Of a DNA stretch of 64,000 nucleotides, positions 35,849 to 44,746 are shown one piece after another. Made by a program: the position numbers and the translations under genes. Position 1 is the first letter of the stretch. Each line of letters starts with the position of its first letter. The notes under the pieces were generated by a model. It worked only from the letters and a program-made list of their open reading frames with translations. It searched no databases and was not told the DNA's origin. This DNA is from Pseudooctadecabacter jejudonensis (GTDB lineage: Bacteria > Pseudomonadota > Alphaproteobacteria > Rhodobacterales > Rhodobacteraceae), in NCBI RefSeq assembly GCF_900172275.1, contig NZ_FWFT01000003.1, positions 496,001-560,000 on the forward strand, read 5' to 3'.

Positions 35849-36778
35849 TCACACAGGGCAAGCCTCTGGAAAGGCTTCAAAAAATTCGCCACCGACCTGT
35901 GCGACCGCATCCAGAAAATCCATGGCTTGCTGTGAGGGCTCCCGATCTTTGGGCCAAATTGCGCAATAGGTTAGGGTCAGCTCCGGCTCCAGGCGCGCGA
36001 TCGCCAACCGGTCGCGGCCCAGACCGGAAACACTGAACCGATCGCTGATGCCGACACCGACATTGTTGGCCACCAGATGGCAGGAGGTCACGGCGGTCGA
36101 GGTTTCGATATCAACGCGCATATCGCCCTGATCGCCGAACATGGCGGCGTCGCTATACTGCCTGAGGCGCACGTTTTGTTTCGGCAGAACTGTCGTCTCA
36201 TCCCGTAGCTCGGACGCATGTACGGTCTCGCGCCCGTCAAAACGGTGGCCCTTGGGAAAGATCGCCACAGCACGCACTGTGATCAGCTTGCGCCAGGTCA
36301 CGGAATTGCTTTCGATTGGCAAAAGCGTGAAGCCAATGTCGGCCTGACGGCTTGACACCCATTCGTCGATGTCTTCGCGCCGCCGCCATTCCATCGTGAC
36401 TTTGGCGTCCGGAAACTCTCCTTAAAAGCGCGCCGTTGCTTTCGGCAGATAATCCCCCAAAAGCAGGGGGCCGATGCTGCAAATGCGCAACCGCCCGTAG
36501 CTGTTGACCCGAACATCCGCCGCGATTGAGGGGATGTCGTCAATGCCGCTCAGCGTTCCCTCGATGCGGCGAAAGAACGATTGCCCTTCGACGGTCGCAA
36601 CAAGGCGGCGTCCCCGACGGTAGAAAAGCTTGAACCCAAGTTCTTCCTCCAAAACAGCCAGCAACCGGCTGATCGCAGGTTGCGACAGGTTAACCATACG
36701 GGCCGCCGCCGTAATCGACCCCGCATTCATGATCGCGCGAAACGCCGGAAGATGTTTAAGCCGGATTCTTAAGGTCAT
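35849..36778 (-). pseudogene. LysR regulator interrupted by an in-frame TAA
   Basis: Both halves are in one frame. The N-terminal half (MTLRIRLKHLPAFRAIMNAG, then TAAARMVNLSQPAISRLLAVLEEELG) is a typical LysR helix-turn-helix. It stops with TAA at 36422-36424 after LPKATARF. Directly after, the frame continues GEFPDAKVTMEWRRREDID into a full effector-binding domain ending at 35849. Without the stop the protein would be about 309 residues, the normal LysR size. A Lys, Gln or Glu codon has probably become TAA. It is on the same strand as tctCBA and lies just upstream, so it probably controlled that operon. Confidence 0.85.
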
Positions 36779-37071
36779 ACTTGGGGACACTGGCGGTTCA
36801 AGGCCCCCACTGTCTATAGCGTGTTTCCGGTGAGCTACTCCCCATTGTTGGACGGTATCTGGCGTAGATAAAGCTACTTTTTTCACCTGCTGATCGGGTT
36901 TGGATTCTGCCATTCGCTGCCAATTGATCACAACGGGTCGTTCGCCGGCACGTGCGAAATGCCGGCGGGTGGTGTTGTCGGCGTCCATCCACTTTTGACG
37001 CCGGCTTTCGGTTCTGATCCGGCCTCCCAAGCGTGCAGATATATACAACTTATTTGCACTGTTCAGGACGA
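36779..37071. other. non-coding stretch between the LysR remnant and bztD
   Basis: In this 293-bp stretch I see no gene, RNA or clear hairpin. Its minus strand is open in frame with the LysR remnant, but the translation matches nothing I recognise. Confidence 0.4.
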
Positions 37072-37833
37072 TTAATGACCAAGAAGCTGGCTGAGAAACA
37101 GCTTAGTGCGGTCGTTTTTCGGACTCTCGAAGAAGGGCTCGGGGGTGTTTTCTTCAACGATTTGGCCCTGATCCATAAAGATCACGCGGTCTGCGACCTG
37201 ACGGGCAAAACCCATCTCATGGGTGACACAGAGCATCGTCATCCCATCGTTGGCGAGGGCCACCATTGTGTCGAGAACCTCCTTAATCATCTCAGGATCA
37301 AGCGCCGATGTCGGCTCGTCGAAGAGCATGATGCGAGGCTTCATACACAGGGATCTGGCGATGGCGACACGTTGCTGCTGGCCGCCTGACAACTGGCCGG
37401 GATACTTGTGCGCCTGATCGGGGATTTTGACCTTTTCCAGATAGTGCATCGCCGTCGCTTCCGCTTCGGCCTGCGGGATTTTGCGCACCCAGATCGGGGC
37501 GAGAGTACAGTTCTCCAGGATCGTCAGATGCGGGAACAGGTTGAAGTGCTGAAAACACATCCCGACTTCGGATCGGACAGTGTCGATGTTTTTCAGATCG
37601 GACGACAGCACCGTGCCGTCCACAGTGATCTGCCCTTCTTGATGTTCTTCTAACGCGTTGATGCAGCGGATCATCGTTGATTTGCCTGACCCAGACGGCC
37701 CGCAGATCACGATCTTTTCGCCGCGTCTCACCGTTAGATTAATGTCGCGCAGGGCGTGATAGGCCCCGTACCATTTGTTCAGGCCGGTGATCTGGATTGC
37801 AGTGTCGGGGGTTTGTTGGACGGCGTGTTTCAT
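37072..37833 (-). CDS. bztD: amino acid ABC transporter ATPase (BztD/AapP)
   Basis: A 253-residue ABC ATPase. Walker A is GPSGSGKST, the signature is [15 protein letters not shown], and Walker B is [14 protein letters not shown], with the switch His in [10 protein letters not shown]. It is close to polar amino acid importers (GlnQ/AapP/BztD). It is the last gene of the aspA-bztABCD set, 9 nt after bztC, and powers uptake of glutamate/aspartate-type amino acids. Confidence 0.92.
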   Translation of the reverse strand: MKHAVQQTPDTAIQITGLNKWYGAYHALRDINLTVRRGEKIVICGPSGSGKSTMIRCINALEEHQEGQITVDGTVLSSDLKNIDTVRSEVGMCFQHFNLFPHLTILENCTLAPIWVRKIPQAEAEATAMHYLEKVKIPDQAHKYPGQLSGGQQQRVAIARSLCMKPRIMLFDEPTSALDPEMIKEVLDTMVALANDGMTMLCVTHEMGFARQVADRVIFMDQGQIVEENTPEPFFESPKNDRTKLFLSQLLGH

Positions 37834-37842
37834 GGGGTGTTC

Positions 37843-39117
37843 CTAGCGATGTCCGGTTTGCAATTGCCGTTCCAGCCACATGGAGTACTGGGACATGGCA
37901 AAGCAGAAGATGAAGAAGATGAGCGCCGCGAAGCCGTAGATTTCCCAGACGATTCCGGTCCAGGCGCTGTCGGCGCGGATGTTGTTTGCAAGCCCCAGCG
38001 GGTCGAGCAGGCCAATGATGGACACGAGCGTCGTATCCTTGAAGACTGCGATGAAGGTCGACACGATGCCAGGGATCGAGATCTTCAAGGCTTGGGGCAG
38101 GATGATCAGACGTTGGGTCTGCCAGTAGTTCAGCCCAAGGCTGGCTGCCCCTTCTGTTTGTCCTTTGGGGACGGCGGCCAAGGCGCCGCGCACAATCTCG
38201 GCGATATAGGCGGATGCGAACAGCGTCACCATGATGATTACGCGCACGATGATGTCGAAATTTGTTCCTGGCGGTAGAAAGATGTTGAGCAACGTGGACG
38301 CAATGAAAAGCAGTGTGATCAGGGGAACGCCACGGATGAATTCGATAAAGCCCGTCGAGACAACGCGTAGAAGCGGCAGCTTTGACGTTCTGCCAAGTGC
38401 AAGGGCAACGCCCATGGGCAGCGAAAACAGAATGGCGGACAACCCGATCAGGAATGACAACAAGAACCCGCCGAACTCACGACTTTTGACAGGCTCAAGA
38501 CCAAGGTCTTTGAGGCTGGGGGGCAAGGCATCGGAAATGTTCATTGCCAGCCAGACTGCTGCACCGATGAACGCAATCCTGATGGCAAAGTCTGCCTTTG
38601 CGTTGGTGGATCGCAGCAACTTGTTCATAACAAGCAATAGGCAAGCGGCCCCGAACAGGACGACCCAACTCCAGATTGGGCCGCCCCAGAGCAGATAGGG
38701 CGTCAGGACAAAGGGGATGACTGCTAGTTTGCGTTCCATTGCCCGTGCATTCACCCGAAGCATTGCAAATATGGCCAATCCAAGCAGGACGAACGCCAAG
38801 GCAGGACGCCAGAATTCCGCCTTTGGATAAAAGCCGATCAAAAGCTGCGACCACCGTTCGTTGATCACGCCCCAACAGGCTTTGCCGTGTTGGCCTTGCA
38901 GGATTTCGCGACACTCGGCCAGCGATCCGGCAGTCCATGTTGGCGAAATCGCCCACCGCAGGATAAGCCAGATCATCGCCGCCATGGCAGCATACGAGAT
39001 CACGGACAGGATCAGATGTGATGGTCCTTGGGCCGCGAGCGCTTGGATGCGGCCTAGGATGCCGTTCGCACTCTGAGGTGCTGGGCGGGGCGGGATAAGG
39101 TCGTTTGACTGGGACAT
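37843..39117 (-). CDS. bztC: amino acid ABC transporter permease (BztC/AapM)
   Basis: A 424-residue permease. The long N-terminal region with extra membrane segments and the C-terminal half with the GAASLGLNYWQTQRLIILPQALK coupling loop are typical of BztC/AapM, which are much longer than common His/Glu-type permeases. It pairs with BztB. A 1-nt gap separates it from bztB upstream. Confidence 0.9.
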   Translation of the reverse strand: MSQSNDLIPPRPAPQSANGILGRIQALAAQGPSHLILSVISYAAMAAMIWLILRWAISPTWTAGSLAECREILQGQHGKACWGVINERWSQLLIGFYPKAEFWRPALAFVLLGLAIFAMLRVNARAMERKLAVIPFVLTPYLLWGGPIWSWVVLFGAACLLLVMNKLLRSTNAKADFAIRIAFIGAAVWLAMNISDALPPSLKDLGLEPVKSREFGGFLLSFLIGLSAILFSLPMGVALALGRTSKLPLLRVVSTGFIEFIRGVPLITLLFIASTLLNIFLPPGTNFDIIVRVIIMVTLFASAYIAEIVRGALAAVPKGQTEGAASLGLNYWQTQRLIILPQALKISIPGIVSTFIAVFKDTTLVSIIGLLDPLGLANNIRADSAWTGIVWEIYGFAALIFFIFCFAMSQYSMWLERQLQTGHR

Positions 39118-39118
39118 A

Positions 39119-40342
39119 TTATCTCTCCCGAAGTTGAACGCGGGCGTTGTACCAATTCAGCACAAGCGAGATTGAGATGGAGACTGCGAGGTAGAAGCTC
39201 ATGCCAAGAAGAACAGTTTCCAACTCGCGCCCGGTTTGATTGAGTGTGATGCCCATCAATGTCCCGGTGAGGTCCATGTAGCCAACTGCGATAGCAAGCG
39301 ATGAGTTCTTGGTGAGATTGAGATAATTCGAGATCAACGGCGGAATGATCACGCGCAGCGCCTGTGGCAGCACGACCAGTCGCATGGTTTGACCGCCGCG
39401 CAGGCCAAGTGCGGCTGCGGCTTCCTTTTGGCCTTTGTTTACGGCGGTAATGCCCGCCCGCACGATTTCCGCGATGAAGGCAGCAGTATACAGCGCCAGC
39501 GCAAGCCACAGCGCCACAAGGGACGTGCGCAGGTGAATACCGTCCCTGAAGTTAAAGCCGCGAAGCTCTGGGTAGGATACCGTTGGTCCGGCCCAGTAAA
39601 CGAGCGCCATAAGGGACAGAGCCCAGGTCGCTAGTATCGGAAGGCCGAGGGCCACAGGACGACCTGTCTTCGACTGGTGCCGTTTTGCCGCGCTTCGCAG
39701 TAGGCCCGCCAGAACGCTCAGTCCTGCGATCAAGCCAAGCAAAAGCCAGCCAAACCGGGGTTGGTTGAACGAGATGCTCGGCACAAAGACGCCGCGATTT
39801 GTGACCGCGACGCTGTCTGAAAAGATCAGGGTCGCGGACGGGTCTTCTCCTCGAAACGCATCCGGTGCGGGGAGCGTTTCGGTCAACAGCGCAAAGATCA
39901 ACAGCAACCAAAGCAGCAGCGGTACGTTGCGGAAAATTTCGACATAGACGCGGGCAAGGCGCGCAAGCCCGGCGTTGGGGCTAAGCCGCGCAATGCCGAT
40001 AAACAGGCCCAGGATGGTTGCAGTCAGGCATCCAAGCACAGCGACAACAAGCGTATTCATCAGGCCCGTCAGGGCCGCCCGCAGATGCGTGTCCTCGGCC
40101 GTATAGGGGATCAGTCTTTGATTGATGTCATACCCCGCTTTGTCCCCCAGAAAGGAAAACGAAAGTGGTTTGCCCAAGGTATTGAGGTTCGACAGCGTGT
40201 TCGCGGCCAACCATCCAAGGAACAGCATGATAAGGACACCAGCAATGGTCTGAAGCGTTTTGGCCCGATATCGCGTATCGGAAAGGAGTTGCGAGACGCG
40301 GAAGGCGTCTGGGCTCTCCGTCGGAGTAGAGTTCATAGTCAT
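39119..40342 (-). CDS. bztB: amino acid ABC transporter permease (BztB/AapQ)
   Basis: A 407-residue permease with an N-terminal extension and the coupling loop AAAALGLRGGQTMRLVVLPQALRVIIPP in the last third. It forms a heterodimer with BztC. The large insert in the middle (about residues 150-250) is characteristic of the BztB/AapQ type. Confidence 0.9.
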   Translation of the reverse strand: MTMNSTPTESPDAFRVSQLLSDTRYRAKTLQTIAGVLIMLFLGWLAANTLSNLNTLGKPLSFSFLGDKAGYDINQRLIPYTAEDTHLRAALTGLMNTLVVAVLGCLTATILGLFIGIARLSPNAGLARLARVYVEIFRNVPLLLWLLLIFALLTETLPAPDAFRGEDPSATLIFSDSVAVTNRGVFVPSISFNQPRFGWLLLGLIAGLSVLAGLLRSAAKRHQSKTGRPVALGLPILATWALSLMALVYWAGPTVSYPELRGFNFRDGIHLRTSLVALWLALALYTAAFIAEIVRAGITAVNKGQKEAAAALGLRGGQTMRLVVLPQALRVIIPPLISNYLNLTKNSSLAIAVGYMDLTGTLMGITLNQTGRELETVLLGMSFYLAVSISISLVLNWYNARVQLRER

Positions 40343-40407
40343 AGCGAATGCCTGAAAGGGAGATCAGCCAAGCAGGAGAAGACCCGGCTGATCTCAGGGA
40401 GGATCAA

Positions 40408-41421
40408 TTAACGGAAGGGAGGTGCGTATTGCAGCCCGCCGTTGAACCATTGTGCGTTCAGGCCCCGTTCAAGGCCGATCACGGTGTCGGTGCCCAGATG
40501 GCGGTCGAATATCTCACCGTAGTTGCCAACAGCCGCGATGGCATCTTGGGCCCATGTGGCCGACAATCCGTTCATCGCACCCAGATCACCGTCAACACCC
40601 AGCAAACGCTTGATCTCAGGCGAGTTCGTCGTGTCTCCCAGCGTGCGGGCGTTCTCAGACGTGATACCCAGTTCTTCCGCAGCAATCAGCGCGTTCAACG
40701 TCCAGCCAACGATGTCGTGCCAGCGGTCGTCACCGTGACGCACAGCGGGCCCAAGCGGCTCTTTGGAAATGATTTCCGGCAAAATGACGTGGGCGTCTGG
40801 GTCGGCAAAGCTCGCGCGGTTGGCAGCCAGAGCCGAGGCATCTGCGGTGAACACATCGCAAGACTTTGCATTGTACTGCTGTTGTGCTTCTGAATCTGAT
40901 TCAATCGGCACCGGTTCATAAGTCATGCCGTTCGAGCGGAAGAACTCGGAAAGGGTGAGTTCTGTTGTGGTGCCTGTCTTGATGCAAATCGTTGCACCAT
41001 CCAGATCCATGACGGAGCTAACGCCCAATTCGGCCCGCGTCAGAAAACCCTGACCGTCATAATAGCTGGTGCCAACAAAGTTGGCCGCAAGATCACTGTC
41101 ACGGGAATAGGTCCAGGTCGTGTTGCGCGACAGGAAGTCGATTTCACCGGAGCTGAGCGCGGTAAAGCGCGTCTTGCCAGTGAGCGGGATGTACTCCACG
41201 GCGTCGGCGTCCCCTAGAACCGCCGCCGCAACCGCGCGGCACATGTCAACGTCAAAGCCGGTCCAGTTGCCGTCCGCATCCGTAAATGAAAAGCCGGACA
41301 GACCGGTGTTCACGCCGCACAGCAATTGACCGCGCGCCTGCACATCTTCGAGCGTATCAGCAAAGCCGGACACCGGCGCAAAGGCGAGCGCGATGGCGGC
41401 TCCGTTTCTAAGAAATTTCAT
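40408..41421 (-). CDS. bztA: periplasmic glutamate/aspartate-type binding protein (BztA/AapJ)
   Basis: A 337-residue secreted binding protein. Signal peptide MKFLRNGAAIALAFAPVSGFA, then DVQARGQLLCGVNTGLSGF, the standard start of AapJ/BztA. The WTGFDVDMCRAVAAAVLGD segment and the C-terminal GGLQYAPPFR are also typical. It binds acidic amino acids and their amides in the periplasm. The start at 41421 has an excellent GGAGG site; an in-frame ATG 12 nt upstream overlaps that site and is less likely. Confidence 0.92.
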   Translation of the reverse strand: MKFLRNGAAIALAFAPVSGFADTLEDVQARGQLLCGVNTGLSGFSFTDADGNWTGFDVDMCRAVAAAVLGDADAVEYIPLTGKTRFTALSSGEIDFLSRNTTWTYSRDSDLAANFVGTSYYDGQGFLTRAELGVSSVMDLDGATICIKTGTTTELTLSEFFRSNGMTYEPVPIESDSEAQQQYNAKSCDVFTADASALAANRASFADPDAHVILPEIISKEPLGPAVRHGDDRWHDIVGWTLNALIAAEELGITSENARTLGDTTNSPEIKRLLGVDGDLGAMNGLSATWAQDAIAAVGNYGEIFDRHLGTDTVIGLERGLNAQWFNGGLQYAPPFR

Positions 41422-41458
41422 GGTTTCCTCCACTGTTTTGATGCTGACTTGAAATGCG

Positions 41459-42841
41459 TCATGCGACGCGGTCTGTTCTTTGTCCGGTCAGCGCGGACAG
41501 AACCTCGGGTGGGATATCGGGGGATGCTCTGATGGCCTCGATCAGGCCCAGCCCCTCTTTCTTGGCGTGATAGGCAATCGCACTGGCGCGGTCGTATCCG
41601 ACATGGACCGCCAGCTCGGTTGCCAGAATGAGGCTGTTTTTGAAAAGCGCGTCGCACCGTTCGGTATCAACCTTAATGCCAACGACGCAGCGTTCGCGCA
41701 GGGTTCGCATGGCGTTCTCAAGCAGATTGATGGAATCCATCAACCGCAGAAGCAGCACAGGCTCCATTGCGTTTAGCTGTAGCTCGCCCGCCTCCGCCGC
41801 CAGCGTGACCGTCAGATCGTTGCCAATCACCGCGTAGCACACCTGGTTGACCACTTCAGGGATCACTGGGTTCACCTTACCGGGCATGATGGAGGATCCG
41901 GCCTGAACGGCGGGCAACTGCAACTCTCCGATGCCGGCACGTGGGCCGCTGGCCAAAAGGCGCAGGTCAGAACTAATCTTGGAAAGCTTGACGGCGACGC
42001 TTTTCAGCGCGCTTGAGAAGAGGACGAGTGCTCCTTGATCGTAGGTTGCGCCGAACAGGTTCTCAGCACTGTAGAAATCATAGCCGGTGGTTTCCGACAG
42101 GATCTGGATGACGCGTTCGCGATACCCTTTGGGTGCGTTGATGCCATTCCCAATTGCTGTGCCGCCGAGATTGACCTCACGTAGGGTTTCACGGGTTTGA
42201 CGCACGCGCTCGATATTATCTGAAAGTGTCGAGGCAAAGGCGCCAAATTCGTCGCCAACCGTCATAGGCACGGCATCCTGCAACTGTGTACGACCCACTT
42301 TGGTGATGGATTTGAATTCTTCCGACTTGGCCCGCAAAGAGTCCCGGAGCAATCCATACTCCTTCAAGAGACTGGCAGACCCGTTCAACAGCGCGATGCG
42401 AATGGCCGTTGGATACACGTCATTGGTTGACTGTGACCGGTTCACATCGTCATTGGGGTGCAAATGGGCGTAGTCCCCATAAGCATGGCCCATACGTTTC
42501 AGACTGACATTCGCGATGACTTCGTTGCAGTTCATGTTGGATGAGGTGCCCGCCCCACCTTGCATCATGTCGATTGGGAAATGCTGGTGGTGTTTGCCAC
42601 CGATTATTTCTTCAGCCGAAAGGGCGATTTGCTGCGCTTTTTCTTTGGACAATGCGCCGACCGAAGCATTTGCTTTCGCGGCAGCAAGCTTCACCGTCGC
42701 CAGCGCAGCCACCATGTCAGGATAGTCGGACAACCGCTTAGAAGAGATCTGGAAGTTCTGAACAGCGCGCGCCGTCTGGCTCCCGAAGGCGTCGTCCGTC
42801 GCTATCTCCACCTCACCAAGCGTGTCTCGTTCGCAGCGCAT
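41459..42841 (-). CDS. aspA: aspartate ammonia-lyase
   Basis: A 460-residue fumarase/aspartase-superfamily enzyme. It has GGAGTSSNMNCNEVIAN near residue 95, the HPNDDVNRSQSTND segment, and the superfamily signature GSSIMPGKVNP at 315-325. Aspartase splits aspartate to fumarate and ammonia. Fumarate hydratase class II is the nearest alternative, but the KRMG and SSN contexts and the adjacent acidic amino acid importer fit aspartase. It starts the minus-strand set that continues into bztA after 37 nt, so uptake and breakdown of aspartate are coupled. Confidence 0.88.
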   Translation of the reverse strand: MRCERDTLGEVEIATDDAFGSQTARAVQNFQISSKRLSDYPDMVAALATVKLAAAKANASVGALSKEKAQQIALSAEEIIGGKHHQHFPIDMMQGGAGTSSNMNCNEVIANVSLKRMGHAYGDYAHLHPNDDVNRSQSTNDVYPTAIRIALLNGSASLLKEYGLLRDSLRAKSEEFKSITKVGRTQLQDAVPMTVGDEFGAFASTLSDNIERVRQTRETLREVNLGGTAIGNGINAPKGYRERVIQILSETTGYDFYSAENLFGATYDQGALVLFSSALKSVAVKLSKISSDLRLLASGPRAGIGELQLPAVQAGSSIMPGKVNPVIPEVVNQVCYAVIGNDLTVTLAAEAGELQLNAMEPVLLLRLMDSINLLENAMRTLRERCVVGIKVDTERCDALFKNSLILATELAVHVGYDRASAIAYHAKKEGLGLIEAIRASPDIPPEVLSALTGQRTDRVA

Positions 42842-43026
42842 TTTTGAAACCTTATTTTGCCGTTGGCCTAAGGTTGGTCGAAACGCTGTTGATTTGGGAA
42901 ATGCCGATTGGGCATCTTAATTGCTCGTCGTGCATCTTGCGAAAACAGCAGGCGCATTACCGAAACGGCAATGTTTATTTGTATGCTTTTGTGTACAGCT
43001 GGAGATTCAGGGAAAGGAGCATCGTC
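42842..43026. promoter_or_regulatory. divergent promoter region of aspA-bzt and the LysR gene
   Basis: A 185-bp gap between divergent genes, more AT-rich than the neighbours. LysR regulators usually bind such gaps through T-N11-A sites. I cannot single out one site with confidence. GGAGG-like AAAGGAG lies before the GTG start of the LysR gene. Confidence 0.4.
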
Positions 43027-43923
43027 GTGGAAATTGCTTGGCTTCAGGACTTTGTCGCGCTGGCTCAAACGGGGGTTTTTGCGCGCGCCGCCGAGAAACG
43101 GAATGTGACGCAACCTGCCTTTACACGGCGGATCAAACGGCTGGAATACGCGCTGGGCGCGGAAATCATTGACCGCTCCGTTCACCCTGTCGTTCTAACG
43201 GAGGCCGGTCAAAAGTTTTTGCCGACAGCGCAAAGTATGATTTATGAATGGGAAAGATCCCGAACGGAGCTGTCCGAAGCAGGGGCATCATCAGAAAAAA
43301 TACGTATTGCGACACTCCAGTCTTTGTCCGTCTCCTACGTACCAAATATGATAAAGAACCTCTATCCGAACGGTCGTGCACCTTATTTTCAGATTGTCGC
43401 AGACAATTTTGCAGGCTGCATTGAAGCGCTGATTTCTGGCGATGTGGATGCTATGCTGTGCTACTCTCACAAGGATATCCAGACGGGTGATCACGTCCTT
43501 GACCGAGCAAGCTATTGCATTGGTGAAGATCGCCTAATCCCCGTTAGTCGTGTTGATCATGATGAGCCAGTCTTCTCACTTCGGGACCAAGACGTGCCAT
43601 ACCTGAAATACAGCAAGATCAGCTTTCTGGGGCGTACGACCAATCTGATGATTGAACGCTGCCCAGAGCCACCCAGCCTTTTGCCAGTCTACGAAGATTC
43701 GATTGCAGCGGCGCTCAAGTCAGCAGTGATTGAAGGACTTGGGATCGCCTGGCTGCCCAAAGCTCTTGTGCAAGATGAACTTGCTGCAGGAACGCTTCAG
43801 AACATTTCTCCCGATGCGGGGCTCTTCGAGGTACCAATCAAAGTCAGCCTTTATGAAGGCAAGAGAAAAGAGACGCGATCAACTGGAAGATTTTGGGACA
43901 AAGTCAGATTGTTGGCTGAGTGA
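43027..43923 (+). CDS. LysR-family regulator, likely controls aspA-bztABCD
   Basis: A 298-residue LysR regulator. The helix-turn-helix spans FVALAQTGVFARAAEKRNVTQPAFTRRIKRLEYALG, followed by a two-lobed effector domain. The GTG at 43027 begins VEIAWLQDFVALA, and an AAAGGAG ribosome site lies 7 nt upstream. The longer in-frame ATG at 42844 would add about 60 residues unlike any LysR N-terminus. It is divergent from aspartase, so it probably senses aspartate, fumarate or a related acid. Confidence 0.88.
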   Translation: MEIAWLQDFVALAQTGVFARAAEKRNVTQPAFTRRIKRLEYALGAEIIDRSVHPVVLTEAGQKFLPTAQSMIYEWERSRTELSEAGASSEKIRIATLQSLSVSYVPNMIKNLYPNGRAPYFQIVADNFAGCIEALISGDVDAMLCYSHKDIQTGDHVLDRASYCIGEDRLIPVSRVDHDEPVFSLRDQDVPYLKYSKISFLGRTTNLMIERCPEPPSLLPVYEDSIAAALKSAVIEGLGIAWLPKALVQDELAAGTLQNISPDAGLFEVPIKVSLYEGKRKETRSTGRFWDKVRLLAE

Positions 43924-44107
43924 TGGCAGACAGGGAACCTCAAGGATGATCACACCTTCTGATCGCAGACGTCAAATGCCCTTCTCGAGTGAAATGAAAC
44001 GTACACTTGGCTTCTGCGACAGCTGGATCATGCAAAGAAGACGAAAGCTTTGAAGGGAAACCTCGCTCGTGCGAGAATAACAAAACGCGTAAGATTCCGT
44101 TCCATGC

Positions 44108-44512
44108 GACCCAATCACGAACGAGCCGCCCATACTGTCGTGTTGAGATATGTGGCCTGTCATGGAAGCGACCAGGAAACTTAAACCGGCACGCAAACAT
44201 CTGGGGCGATTTGACCCAGGACAGTACAGTTTCACGCGTGTTTTCCGTCAACTCAAACTGGATCGGGCGCTTCGTCCTGCTTTGGGTCACTGAAACGCGT
44301 TCCCGAACGCGATCATCCTTTACCAGGTCGGATAAGACCACTTTGACCAGATCACAGCCGCGCAGCTTGCTGTCGATGGCGACGTTGAACAAATTCAGAT
44401 CGCGCAGATAACCCGCCAACTCAAGTCTCGCCCGGATCGCCCAGACCTGCTTTGGCAGAAATGACCGCTTTTGACCGATAATTCGCCTCTTGTTTAAGGC
44501 TCTGTATTTCGG
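44108..44512 (-). pseudogene. relic of a tyrosine recombinase (integrase)
   Basis: The minus strand encodes a stretch that matches the N-terminal two-thirds of a common alphaproteobacterial integrase: RRIIGQKRSFLPKQVWAIRA, then NVAIDSKLRGCDLVKV with the first catalytic Arg, then RFHDRPHISTRQYGRLVRDWV. After 44108 the similarity ends, and the expected HSLRRTK, GHTK and active-site Tyr parts are missing or scrambled. There is no clear start codon. It is a decayed mobile-element scar between the aspartate module and the EPS locus. The other bases from 43924 to 44746 hold no gene that I can recognise. Confidence 0.75.
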
Positions 44513-44746
44513 GGTGGTTGCGGGAAGTCGGACCCTTGGTATATTTTGCCCTCCGATCCACCGTCCAAGCGCGCGTCGAACGCTTCACGCCCTGCGGTCA
44601 CTCAGCGAATGAGCCAGTGTTCGCAACGCAGCCGTGAGGTGCAACGAACAGATCACCTTGCCTCGCTGCATCATATTGGGGTGGTTTATGTGACCGGATT
44701 GCCGCAGCAAGTGGTCATGTCAAACACGGAGACCTGGTTTCGCCAA

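Noticed and set aside
32036-36424. Stop codon read-through or selenocysteine/pyrrolysine use at the in-frame stops
   Set aside because: The stops are a mix of TAA and TAG, and the sulfatase also has a frameshift, so recoding does not explain them.
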